Positions 26,732 to 35,759 of a stretch of 64,000 nucleotides of DNA are shown piece by piece. The DNA comes from JAIBCM01 sp041395165. GTDB lineage: Bacteria > Verrucomicrobiota > Verrucomicrobiia > JADLBR01 > JAIBCM01. The stretch lies in the NCBI GenBank assembly GCA_041395165.1, contig JAWLBA010000004.1:55920-119919 (forward strand), given 5' to 3'. Position numbers and translations under genes: made by a program. The notes under the pieces were generated by a model, which did not search any database, was not told where the DNA came from, and saw only the letters and a program-made list of their open reading frames with translations. The stretch's first letter is position 1; the number at the start of each line of letters is the position of its first letter.

Positions 26732-28528
26732 ATGTCAATTTCTCTTAACAAAAGACGCTCGTTAATTTTAAATATGACTTTATTACGACGATACCTGCAC
26801 TTATTGGTCTTCACTGGGCACTTGCGTGGCTCTCTTTCTCATGTTGATCGCAAACGGGTTGAGTTTGTTACGACCTATTTCGGCTTTGGCCGCTCGATCA
26901 AGTTCTCGGCACAAAATCTCTGTCACCGTTTCTCTTTTTGACTCATTATACGTACACCCGACACACAAGAAATCATTCTTTGGCTCGCTATTACGGTCAC
27001 CGCTTTTGCAGCTGTTGGGGGATTTTTTCAATTTTTTCACACCTGGATTCTCGTAAAATCGGTCTGGCGCGCGTTTTGGCTGAATTGCGTGCCGATCTTT
27101 ACAGCGCACTACAGAACCTTTCCTTAAATTTACGACGCGATTTGGTGGCGATTCCACTTTTCGCAGTCACTGAGCGACATTACGCAATCTATTCAAACGC
27201 TCTATAACCGCGTTTTATTACTATCCTGAGCGTATGATTTCTTGAATTTCATGTTCCTGATCATGTGGCGATGCTCCTGGAAACTGGAGACGCTTCGTTC
27301 ATTACGTCACACCTCTCTTAATCTGGACTATTTATTATTTTGCTAATCGTATCGTCAAGAAATCTATCGACGCAACAAGGTGAAAGCAATGTGTTGGCTA
27401 AAGGCAAGAAGGTCTCACGAGCGTGCGCATTGTGCAGTGTTGCCTGGCCGCCAACGCCATGAGGTGACAATCGATTCACACGAATGCGAACAGAGTCTTT
27501 CCATAATTTACGTCTCACTTTTACCAATGTAGAGCCTGCTCGTCGGATTCGCCATCAGCACTGGGAACCGGGTTTGCCTCTTTTATGTTGGCAAGTCATC
27601 AAGTTTTATCAGGCGAATTAGTATAGGCACTTTTGTGCTTTACTCTCTTATCTGGTGATGCTTTATCAACCGCTCGAACAACTTTCTTACACCGAAGGGC
27701 AGCAGCAGGAGCCACAAAATAATACAATGCGTTTTTGAAATTCTCGATATGCAAGATGATATTCCTGATGCAACTGCACAAGCACGCCCTCTGCCTTCTA
27801 TCAAAGGTCATATTAAAATGGAAAATGTCGCTTTCGGTTATGAGCCAAATCATCCCGTGCTTCAAAATGTTACTTTCAAAATCGAAGCAGGAAAAACAGT
27901 GGCTTTCGTCGGTGGCAAAGGCGCCGGAAAATCAACTCTGCTTTCTCTCATACCCCGTTTTTATGAACCGCAACAAGGCACGATTGAAATTGATGCTCAT
28001 AATATTCGGAATGTTACCAAACACTCTCTCCGCGCACAAATCAGCCTTGTTCTGCAAGACACACTTCTCTTAAGCACCACAGTTCGCGAAAATATTGCCT
28101 ACGGAAAATTGCGTGCGACCCAGGAACAAATCATCGAAGCCGCCCAAGCCGCTCAAGCTCACGATTTTATCATGTCTCTTCCCCAAGGCTACGACACGCC
28201 TGTCGGTGAACGCGGCGTGCGACTTTCCGGTGGGCAACGTCAACGCATCGGTATTGCGCGCGCTTTTTTAAAAGATGTGCCGATTCTTTTACTCGACGAA
28301 CCCACCAGCGCTCTGGACACCAAAACCGAATCCGAAATCATGGAGGCTTTAACTCGTCTTATGCAAGGTCGCACCACTTTAATCGTCACCCATCGCTTAG
28401 CGACCATTCATCAAGTCGATCATATTTATGTTTTAGACAAAGGCCAAATCGTGGAAAACGGTAATGGTCCTGAATTGCTAGCTAAAAATGGAGTTTATTC
28501 GTCGTTGTGGCAAAACTTAAAAGATTAA
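26732..28528 (+). pseudogene. ABC exporter (MsbA-like), membrane domain shattered, ATPase domain intact
   Basis: From 27749 a clean 259-residue frame gives a complete exporter-type ATPase: Walker A GGKGAGKST, Q-loop LVLQDTLLLSTTVRENIAYG, signature LSGGQRQRIGIARA, Walker B ILLLDEPTSALD and switch His in VTHRLA. The upstream kilobase should encode the six-helix membrane domain. Only scraps in changing frames remain, such as LFLMLIANGLSLLRP, LRADLYSALQNLSL and SLSDITQSIQTLYNRVLLL, which match the order of ABC exporter helices and coupling loops. The start is probably 26732 (MSISLNKRRSLILNM, then LLRRYLHLL). At least six indels are needed. I cannot tell decay from a poorly read stretch, but the intact ATPase directly after argues for the latter. 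It likely exports what the GH-GT2 enzyme makes. Confidence 0.7.
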
Positions 28529-29772
28529 GGTTTTACCCCTAAATTTTGATAAACAGCATTTTGTTGATCAGTAGTAAAACGTTTGGATGCTCCTATGCTA
28601 TTTGTCTCACTTGTTTCGTCTTTCATCAAGTTTCTAGTAATTTTATCTTGTGAAACATCAGTTGCGTAATCTTCGCCGAAGTGGTTGTTGTCGGTAAGTA
28701 AATGACCTAATTCATGAGCCAAAGTAAATTCTTTTTTAAAATTAACATTAATAAAAGAATTATTAATATAACGAACAGACCCCGATAAATTTGGGTCTTC
28801 AGCTATACCTTTTTCTATGAATCGCTTATTAATCGACACTCCACCACTTACCCCATTTGCTGTATTTAAACCACCAGGATTAAGATTATTAACATAAAAA
28901 ACTTCCAAGTCATTTGGATCACTAGTACCTAAATCCGTCATAATCCTTGCCAGATCATTTTCATCACCTTTAACAGATAGCCCCTCAGGAGGATCAACTA
29001 TGCGAGGCTCTCCTCCTTTCATTTTCAACTCAATACCTAATTGAGCATATCTTTCCTGAGCTATCGCAAAATCTTTTTCAACCTCTTTTTTGTCAATAAC
29101 AGGCTTTCCTCCCTCATTTTCAGGCTTATCTCTTAAAATGATAAGATCAATTTCTACAGTCTTTTTGATTGGCACCTTGGCTTCTGCTGTTAACTCGCCA
29201 CCGTTATAACCCACTTTAACTTGACTGCCCAAAGCCACTTTATGGGTCTGATCATTTTTCTGATCATCTTCAATTCCATTTACTTTTAAATTATCGTCTA
29301 CCTCATCACCGGTCAAAATCTGTGCTTGAGACTTGAAAATACCTGATCCTTTCGGACTTTCGGTAAGCTCTATTTCCGTGGCATCATCATCGTATGCGTT
29401 ATTTTCATTATCAGTTGATAATTTTACTGTGACGGTTCCTTTTCCCTTTAAGGAAGAATCCGTTAGTTGAACATAGAATCTGTCCTTATCCTTTTCTGGA
29501 TCTAAGATATAATTACCTTTATCATCTTTATTTAAAGAATCCTCCATCTTAGCCACTTTTAGTTCAGTAGTCGGTTTTCCATCCGCCCCTAAAAACTTTA
29601 ATTCGCCAGTGAGTGGTAAAGTGGAACCAACGTTTCGCTGTGGAACAATTTGATCCCAAACGCTATCCCTTTGTGTTCTTTCATAAGGTAAAATTGAGCG
29701 ATTGAGCAAATTCCAAACTTCACTTTCTTGTCTGGCGATAGACATAACATGATCCAAGCGACTATTGGACAA
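28525..29772 (-). CDS. zincin-like metallopeptidase with beta-rich N-terminal region
   Basis: The C-terminal part holds a zinc motif, LAHELGHLLTDNNHFG, that is HExxH with a third His six residues after the second, as in zincins. Residues 80-190 resemble the beta domains of large surface proteins (TEIELTESPKGSGIFKSQAQILTGDEVDD, GSQVKVGYNGG). No signal peptide, transmembrane helix or pro-domain is seen. The frame opens with TTG at 29772; the first ATG gives MSIARQES nine codons later. An in-frame stop lies a few codons upstream and no ribosome site is convincing, so the N-terminus may be missing. It ends convergently with the ABC exporter, overlapping by 4 bases. The partner on its 5' side is the unknown 192-residue gene. 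Confidence 0.65.
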   Translation of the reverse strand: MSNSRLDHVMSIARQESEVWNLLNRSILPYERTQRDSVWDQIVPQRNVGSTLPLTGELKFLGADGKPTTELKVAKMEDSLNKDDKGNYILDPEKDKDRFYVQLTDSSLKGKGTVTVKLSTDNENNAYDDDATEIELTESPKGSGIFKSQAQILTGDEVDDNLKVNGIEDDQKNDQTHKVALGSQVKVGYNGGELTAEAKVPIKKTVEIDLIILRDKPENEGGKPVIDKKEVEKDFAIAQERYAQLGIELKMKGGEPRIVDPPEGLSVKGDENDLARIMTDLGTSDPNDLEVFYVNNLNPGGLNTANGVSGGVSINKRFIEKGIAEDPNLSGSVRYINNSFINVNFKKEFTLAHELGHLLTDNNHFGEDYATDVSQDKITRNLMKDETSETNSIGASKRFTTDQQNAVYQNLGVKP

Positions 29773-29820
29773 TAAATCAATGCTGTTTTTTACTTCTTAC
29801 TCTGTATTCTCGGTGGGTTA

Positions 29821-30399
29821 CTACAAAAACCCCTTCTTCCGAAAATCATCCAAATTGCCATGACTGGAAGAGCTAATCATATCGACCATAAATTTCAATA
29901 AACAAACCTCCCAAGCGTCGTCCACTCCACTTAAAATAGTGCTTAAAGGATCATTCTTTTCTTTAACCTGCTCTTTTAATCGTCCAATCACTTTTTCAGC
30001 CGATTCTTTCACTTCATAAAATTGAATTTCCGATTTGCGAATGCGAAACCCATATTTCAAAAAAGCGATTTGTTTAGTATTTTTACTAATCCATCGGGCA
30101 TAATTTTCGCCCCATTCGCCAAATCCTTCAACAAAAAGCTCCGCCATATGTTGCGGTGTAATAATTTGAGGTTGTTCCGCAACAATTTTTCCTTCACGCA
30201 CCCGCGACTCATTGACTAAATCCATCGGTTCCGTCACTAAATAATAATTCAGCACCGACGTGCCAAACGTTTCCAACCGTTTTTCCGGTGGAACAATCAC
30301 ATGCGTATTTTCGATTGCATATTGAAAATCGTCCTCTGTCATGGAATAATACTTTATTAATGCTATAACTTTGACCCATTCCTCATGAAAATTATTCAA
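29821..30399 (-). CDS. conserved-looking protein of unknown function
   Basis: A 192-residue soluble protein with no signal or membrane segment. The middle reads PPEKRLETFGTSVLNYYLVTEPMDLVNESRVREGKIVAEQPQIITP, a well-ordered stretch that I have the impression of having seen in uncharacterised bacterial proteins, but I cannot name the family. The end contains KVIGRLKEQVKEKNDPLSTILSGVDDAWEVCLLKFMVDMISSSS, probably helical. It lies 48 bases upstream of the zincin-like gene on the same strand, and the 51-base gap to divergent sulP would hold its promoter. An immunity or chaperone role for the peptidase is only a guess. Confidence 0.65.
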   Translation of the reverse strand: MNNFHEEWVKVIALIKYYSMTEDDFQYAIENTHVIVPPEKRLETFGTSVLNYYLVTEPMDLVNESRVREGKIVAEQPQIITPQHMAELFVEGFGEWGENYARWISKNTKQIAFLKYGFRIRKSEIQFYEVKESAEKVIGRLKEQVKEKNDPLSTILSGVDDAWEVCLLKFMVDMISSSSHGNLDDFRKKGFL

Positions 30400-30450
30400 T
30401 CGCAGGTCGCCTCTTTAAACCACACCTCCTAGCATTTTGCAAATCATTCC

Positions 30451-32130
30451 ATGAAATCTTTAACTCATTGGTTTTATCCCGCTCTATGGAAATCACTGCA
30501 ACACTACTCTTTCAAAAAATTCGGCACTGACTTAATCGCTGGATTAAGCGTTGGCATTATCGCTTTGCCATTAGCCATTGCCTTTGGTATCGCATCGGGT
30601 GTCAAACCAGAGCAAGGCCTCTACACTGCTATCATCGCTGGTTTTTTGATCTCATTTTTCGGTGGCTCTCGCGTGCAAATCGGCGGACCCACTGGCGCTT
30701 TCGTCGTTATTGTCTATGGCATCATACAAAAATACGGTTATGCCAACCTTGTCATTTGCACAATCATGGCCGGCATCATCCTAGTAGGGATGGGGTTGCT
30801 TAAAATGGGCACTCTCATCAAATACATTCCTCAACCGGTTACCACCGGATTCACAAGCGGCATTGCCGTAATCATTGCTCTGGTTCAAGTGAAAGATTTT
30901 CTTGGTTTAAAAATGGGAGTCCTACCCGCTGATTTTTTTGAAAAAATTCAAGCGCTTTCAGAAAACATTTCTACCCTACATTTCCCAACGGTATGCATTG
31001 GCATCTCTTCTCTTGCACTGCTTTTTATCCTGCCTCGATTCGTTTCTTACAAAATTCCTGCTTCGCTACTTATTATGATTTTAGGAACTCTTGCGGTAGT
31101 TTTATTCAAAATTCCTTTAGAAACCATCGGCACGCGCTTCGGAGAAGTGCCCAACACCTTTCCACAATTTGCCATGCCAGACTTATCACTCAATCATTTA
31201 GCCAATCTTATCTCGCCCGCTTTTACCATTGCCATACTTGCGGCCATTGAATCCTTACTATCAGCAGTCGTGGCCGATGGCATTATCCAAGATCATCATG
31301 ATTCCAATACCGAACTCATCGCCCAAGGCATCGCCAACATCACTGTTCCCTTCTTTGGCGGCATTCCAGCCACAGGCGCCATTGCCCGCACCGTAGCAAA
31401 CATTGAAAACAATGCTCAATCTCCCGTCGCAGGCATCATCCATGCTTTAACCCTGCTTTTCATCATGTTAATCGCTGCGCCTTTGGCAAAATTCGTGCCA
31501 CTAGTAGTATTGAGCGCCATTCTTCTGCGCGTGGCTTACAACATGGGCGAATGGGAAGAATTCAAACGCCTACATCGCATCCCGAAAAGCGATGCAGCAG
31601 TTTTTCTTACCACTTTTATTCTCACCGTTGTTTTTGACCTCACTATCGCAGTGGAAATTGGAATGATCTTAGCCGCTGTGCTTTTTATTAAAAAAGTTTC
31701 AGATAACACACAAATTGTTCGCATCACTCCGGAAACCGAAGCCGAAGGCGCGCATCACTCCATTCATGGAAAAACCATTCCTGAAGGCGTAATGATTTAT
31801 GATATTTACGGCACTTTTTTCTTTGGCGCCGCAGAAAAAATGGAACACACGCTTCAAACCTTAAATCAACTACCAAAAATATTAATCTTACGCATGCACC
31901 GTGTTACCGTCATGGACGCCACAGCTCTTTATGCCTTGGAAGTGCTCGTCGAAAAAATGATAGCTCAACACAACCACGTCATTCTCAGCGCGCCTCACAC
32001 GCAACCTTATTTCATGATGACCCAAGCAGGCTTCATCGAAAAAATGGGCCACGATTTCGTTGCTGTGGACCTGGACGATGCCTTAAAAAAAGCCGAACAT
32101 CTTTTAATAAAACCCACTCCAGAAATCTAG
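30451..32130 (+). CDS. SulP family anion transporter with C-terminal STAS domain
   Basis: A 559-residue SLC26/SulP transporter. The membrane part (residues 20-410) has the family start DLIAGLSVGIIALPLAIAFGIASGVKPEQGLYTAIIAGF, then SRVQIGGPTGAFVVIV and GGIPATGAIARTVANIENNAQSPVAGIIHAL. The cytoplasmic STAS domain (about 435-555) shows VMIYDIYGTFFFGAAEKMEHTL and ILRMHRVTVMDATALYALEVLVEK. Substrates in the family include sulfate, bicarbonate and other anions. No carbonic anhydrase or sulfate gene is adjacent to decide. It stands alone, divergent from the unknown 192-residue gene. Confidence 0.93.
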   Translation: MKSLTHWFYPALWKSLQHYSFKKFGTDLIAGLSVGIIALPLAIAFGIASGVKPEQGLYTAIIAGFLISFFGGSRVQIGGPTGAFVVIVYGIIQKYGYANLVICTIMAGIILVGMGLLKMGTLIKYIPQPVTTGFTSGIAVIIALVQVKDFLGLKMGVLPADFFEKIQALSENISTLHFPTVCIGISSLALLFILPRFVSYKIPASLLIMILGTLAVVLFKIPLETIGTRFGEVPNTFPQFAMPDLSLNHLANLISPAFTIAILAAIESLLSAVVADGIIQDHHDSNTELIAQGIANITVPFFGGIPATGAIARTVANIENNAQSPVAGIIHALTLLFIMLIAAPLAKFVPLVVLSAILLRVAYNMGEWEEFKRLHRIPKSDAAVFLTTFILTVVFDLTIAVEIGMILAAVLFIKKVSDNTQIVRITPETEAEGAHHSIHGKTIPEGVMIYDIYGTFFFGAAEKMEHTLQTLNQLPKILILRMHRVTVMDATALYALEVLVEKMIAQHNHVILSAPHTQPYFMMTQAGFIEKMGHDFVAVDLDDALKKAEHLLIKPTPEI

Positions 32131-32179
32131 TTTTTGAAAAATATTGACGCTACCCCACAAGCAACGTTACGTTAAAACT

Positions 32180-33114
32180 ATGGCTAAGACATTGCTTGAA
32201 TACGCCGGACAATTTAGTTCCGCAGGTTAAAATATGCTGTTCCTACCGTGGACCAAATCATGGTGGAAGAAAGAGCAACTGCTTTGACAAAACGCAGCAT
32301 TAAAACTACTGCGAAATTGGCTGGACTAAAAATGGCCGTCTCCATGATGGATCTTACCACCCTGGAAGGCAAAGACACTCCGGGTAAAGTAGCTTATCTT
32401 TGTCGCAAAGCCATGCAACCCGCCGATCCACAATATAACGTGCCTTCGTGCGCCGCGGTTTGCGTTTATCCTAATCTAGTTCGTTACGCCAAACGTTTTC
32501 TCGGTAACTCAGGTGTGCATGTCGCTTCCGTTGCCACTTCATTTCCTAGCGGCCAAGTGCCTTTAAAAATCAAACTCGAAGACACCAAACGCGCTAAAGA
32601 AGAAGGTGCCGACGAAATTGATATGGTCATTGACCGTGGCGCTTTCCTTGCTGGCGAACATCAAAAAGTTTTTGATGAAATTGCGGCGGTAAAAGAAGTC
32701 TGTGGCGAAACCCATCTTAAGGTTATTTTAGAAACTGGCGAACTTTTAACTTACGATAACGTCCGACTCGCCAGCCAAATCGCGATCGAAGCTGGTGGCG
32801 ATTTTATTAAAACTTCCACTGGCAAAGTGACACCTGCCGCAACGCTTCCTGTTACCTTAGTCATGTTAGAAACCATTCGCGATTATTTTTATGCCACCGG
32901 CATTCGCATCGGCATGAAACCGGCTGGAGGCATTCGCAACGCTAAACAATCGCTGGCTTATTTAGTCATGGTTCGCGAAACCTTGGGCGACGATTGGTTA
33001 ACCCCCGACCTTTTCCGTTTTGGCGCCAGCACTTTATTAAATGATGTTCTCATGCAAATCGCCAAAGTAGTGGATGGCAACTACCAAAGCGCCGACTACT
33101 TCTCTTTGCCTTAA
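32180..33114 (+). pseudogene. deoC: deoxyribose-phosphate aldolase, frameshift at codon 17
   Basis: DeoC splits deoxyribose 5-phosphate to glyceraldehyde 3-phosphate and acetaldehyde. Translation from ATG 32180 (MAKTLLEYAGQFSSAG) meets TAA at 32228. One base added next to it gives LKYAVPTVDQIMVEERATALTKR and the full enzyme. Visible: MDLTTLEGKDTPGKV, CVYPNLVRYAK, EIDMVIDRGAFLAGEH, VILETGEL, GGDFIKTSTGK with the Schiff-base Lys, and GMKPAGGIRN. At about 311 residues it is the longer DeoC type. An open frame can also be read from GTG at 32248, but it lacks the conserved first helix. The two ALDH genes follow at 21 and 6 bases, making a deoxynucleoside catabolism operon. Confidence 0.9.
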
Positions 33115-33135
33115 TTTTAATGACAAAATAAAAAA

Positions 33136-34707
33136 ATGAAAAACAGTAGACTATCTAAAAAATCTTCTAACGGCTCACACGCATTATCCACAACGATCGT
33201 GACCAATGGCCATCTCACCCATCGCGATGCAAAACCTGTGCCCGCCAACCAGCGCCAACTCAAATTTGGCAATAAATGGTCTTATGCGCCCGCCCCAGAA
33301 TCTAATTCTTTTGTGCAACTGCAAAAACGTTACGATCTTTTTATCAACGGAAAATTCGTTACGCCTACCTCCAAAAAATATTTCGACTCAATCAATCCCG
33401 CAAATGAAAATAAATTAGCCGAAATCGCCGCTGCTAACGCTCACGATGTCAACCAAGCTGTTACCGCCGCGCGACGCGCTTACGAAAAAGTTTGGAGCAA
33501 AATTTCGCCACGCGAACGGGCGAAATATCTCTATCGTATCGCTCGAATCATTCAGGAAAAATCGCGCGAACTCGCTATCATGGAAACGATGGATGGTGGA
33601 AAAACCATCAAAGAAAGTCGCGATGTCGATATCCCTTTGGTCGCCGCCCACTTTTTTTATTATGCAGGCTGGGCCGATAAATTAAACTATGCTTTCCCTG
33701 GTCGCACACCTCGTTCGATTGGCGTTGTGGGCCAAATTATTCCATGGAATTTTCCTCTGCTCATGGCCGCCTGGAAATTAGCGCCCGCTTTAGCTTGCGG
33801 AAACACTGTCGTTTTAAAACCGGCTGAAACGACTTCCATTACCGCCATGCATTTGGCTCAAATTTTGCAAGAAGCCGAATTGCCTGATGGTGTTGTGAAT
33901 ATTGTAACAGGCGCAGGAGAAACGGGTCGAGCTGTTGTCGAACATTCCGATATCAATAAACTCGCTTTCACCGGCTCCACTGAAGTAGGAAAACTCATTG
34001 CCAAACAAGTTGCTGGCACAAAGAAAAAATTAACTTTGGAACTGGGCGGTAAAGCCGCTCACATCATTTTTGAAGATGCCCCAATCGATCAAGCGATAGA
34101 AGGTATTGTTGGCGGAATTTATTTTAATCAAGGCCACGTCTGCTGTGCAGGTTCGCGACTTCTTGTTCAAGAAGGCGTGTACTCGACCGTTATTCGTAAA
34201 TTGCGCGATCGTATTGCAACCTTACGCGTGGGCGATCCCCTCGACAAAAATACCGATATCGGTGCGATAAATTCCAAACCGCAACTGGAAAAAATTCGTT
34301 CCCTCGTCCAAAGCGGCGTAGAAGAAGGCGCTAAATTAGAGCAATCTTCTTGTCCCTTACCACGACGCGGCTATTTCTATCCCCCCACCTTTTTAACCGA
34401 TGTGACCGCCTCCCACCGCATCGCACGTGAAGAAGTTTTCGGACCTGTGCTCAGCGTCATGACCTTCCGCACTCCGGAAGAAGCTATCGAACGAGCCAAC
34501 AACACACCTTACGGTCTAAGTGCGGGCGTTTGGACCGATAAAGGCAGCAAAATCTTTAAGATCGTAAACAAAATGCGAGCCGGCGTGGTCTGGGCAAATA
34601 CTTACAACAAATTCGATCCCACCAGCCCTTTCGGCGGCTACAAAGAATCCGGCTTTGGTCGTGAAGGCGGCTTACAAGGCTTATTACCTTACTTAACTTT
34701 AGATTAA
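33136..34707 (+). CDS. aldehyde dehydrogenase (complete)
   Basis: A 523-residue NAD(P)-dependent aldehyde dehydrogenase. After about 60 low-complexity residues comes the core: LFINGKFVTPTSKKYFDSINPANENKLAEI, GVVGQIIPWNFPLLMAAWKLAPALACGNTVVLKPAE, FTGSTEVGKLI, the general-base Glu in LELGGKAAHII, the nucleophile Cys in FNQGHVCCAGSRLLVQ, and FGPVLSVMTF. It follows deoC, so the expected substrate is the acetaldehyde that DeoC releases, giving acetate. It also forms a tandem with a shortened homologue 6 bases downstream, similar to the two domains of ALDH16-type proteins. Confidence 0.92.
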   Translation: MKNSRLSKKSSNGSHALSTTIVTNGHLTHRDAKPVPANQRQLKFGNKWSYAPAPESNSFVQLQKRYDLFINGKFVTPTSKKYFDSINPANENKLAEIAAANAHDVNQAVTAARRAYEKVWSKISPRERAKYLYRIARIIQEKSRELAIMETMDGGKTIKESRDVDIPLVAAHFFYYAGWADKLNYAFPGRTPRSIGVVGQIIPWNFPLLMAAWKLAPALACGNTVVLKPAETTSITAMHLAQILQEAELPDGVVNIVTGAGETGRAVVEHSDINKLAFTGSTEVGKLIAKQVAGTKKKLTLELGGKAAHIIFEDAPIDQAIEGIVGGIYFNQGHVCCAGSRLLVQEGVYSTVIRKLRDRIATLRVGDPLDKNTDIGAINSKPQLEKIRSLVQSGVEEGAKLEQSSCPLPRRGYFYPPTFLTDVTASHRIAREEVFGPVLSVMTFRTPEEAIERANNTPYGLSAGVWTDKGSKIFKIVNKMRAGVVWANTYNKFDPTSPFGGYKESGFGREGGLQGLLPYLTLD

Positions 34708-34713
34708 AAATTT

Positions 34714-35603
34714 ATGGCAACTCTATTATCTTCACCCAAACGTCTCGACGTTCACAAAACGTATAAACTTTTTATTGGCGGCAAATATGTCCGCAGCGAA
34801 AGTGGTCACAGTATTCCTGCGCTCTCTGAAAAAGGTAAAGTGCTGGATAATGTTTGCCGCGCCACTCGCAAGGACTTTCGCGATGCCGTTGTAGCCGCAC
34901 GCGCTGCTTTTGGCGGCTGGGCAAAAAATAGCGCCTATCTCCGAAGCCAAATTCTTTATCGCACAGCAGAAATGTTACAGAATCGTCGCGAAGAATTAAT
35001 TCAAGAGTTGATTCGTTCCACCGGCGTAACGCGAAGCCAGGCAGAAAAAGAAGTTACACTGAGCATCGATCGTTTAGTCTACTTTGCGGGATGGTCAGAC
35101 AAATACACTCAAATCTTCGGCTCGGTAAACCCTGTCGCTTCTTCACATTTCAATTTCTCCACCTTGGAACCTACAGGTGTTGTGGCAGCATTTTTACCCG
35201 ATTTACCCGCCCTATTACCTGCTATTACGCTAATGGCCACAACTATTCTCAGCGGTAATACAGTTATTCTTATTGGTTCAGAACGCTATCCCCTGCCCAT
35301 TGTCACGTTTGCTGAAATCATCAGCACAAGCGATATTCCCGGTGGTGTCGTCAATATTTTAACTGGCAAACGATCCGAACTCGTTTCACATGCAGCAAGT
35401 CACATGGACGTAAACGCTATTGTCAACGCTCCGGAGTTTCGGAACTGCATAAAACTTTGCATGAAGGCAGCGTGTTTAATCTGAAGCGTTATGCTCATCA
35501 CGATCTTTCAGTGGAAAAATGGTATTCCGAAAAAGGCGAAAATCCTTATTGGATTTTAGACGCCGTCGAAGTCAAAACCGCCTGGCATCCGATTGGGGTT
35601 TAG
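34714..35603 (+). pseudogene. second, catalytic-domain-less aldehyde dehydrogenase homologue, one frameshift
   Basis: The first 240 residues follow the ALDH N-terminal fold (YKLFIGGKYVRSESGHSIPAL, GVVAAFLPDLPALLPAITLMATTILSGNTVILIG, GGVVNILTGKRSELV). The frame stops at 35481. A base added near 35436-35441 continues it with SELHKTLHEGSVFNLKRYAHHDLSVEKWYSEKG and ends WHPIGV at 35603. The product (about 296 residues) then lacks the Cys nucleophile, and the glycine-rich LELGGK block is also absent, so it is not catalytic by itself. This matches the second, degenerate domain of ALDH16-type proteins, here a separate gene. It is probably a partner subunit of the preceding ALDH. Confidence 0.8.
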
Positions 35604-35616
35604 CTTTTAAGCTAAA
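35599..35616. terminator. hairpin at the end of the deoC operon
   Basis: A perfect inverted repeat TTTAGCTT/AAGCTAAA around two T overlaps the stop codon of the second ALDH gene. A T-run (CTTTTTAC) comes only 15-20 bases further on, so a terminator role is possible but not typical. The 140 bases to the next gene (to 35759) show nothing else. Confidence 0.35.
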
Positions 35617-35759
35617 TCTTCAACGGCTTTTTACTCGCTAATGACGCGAATGGACGCTAAAATTTTTAAAAGTTAAACTCTATTTCCTTTTTTCGTGTGA
35701 TTAGTATGATTAGCGGGCAATAAAATTAGGCAGTTTAAAAAAATCTCTGCTGAAGTATT

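Noticed and set aside
26801..27157. Minus-strand frame of 118 codons in the broken ABC exporter
   Set aside because: It lies over exporter fragments on the plus strand and has no family resemblance.
35604..35759. Short gene after the ALDH operon
   Set aside because: No frame with a start and ribosome site; only a weak hairpin.
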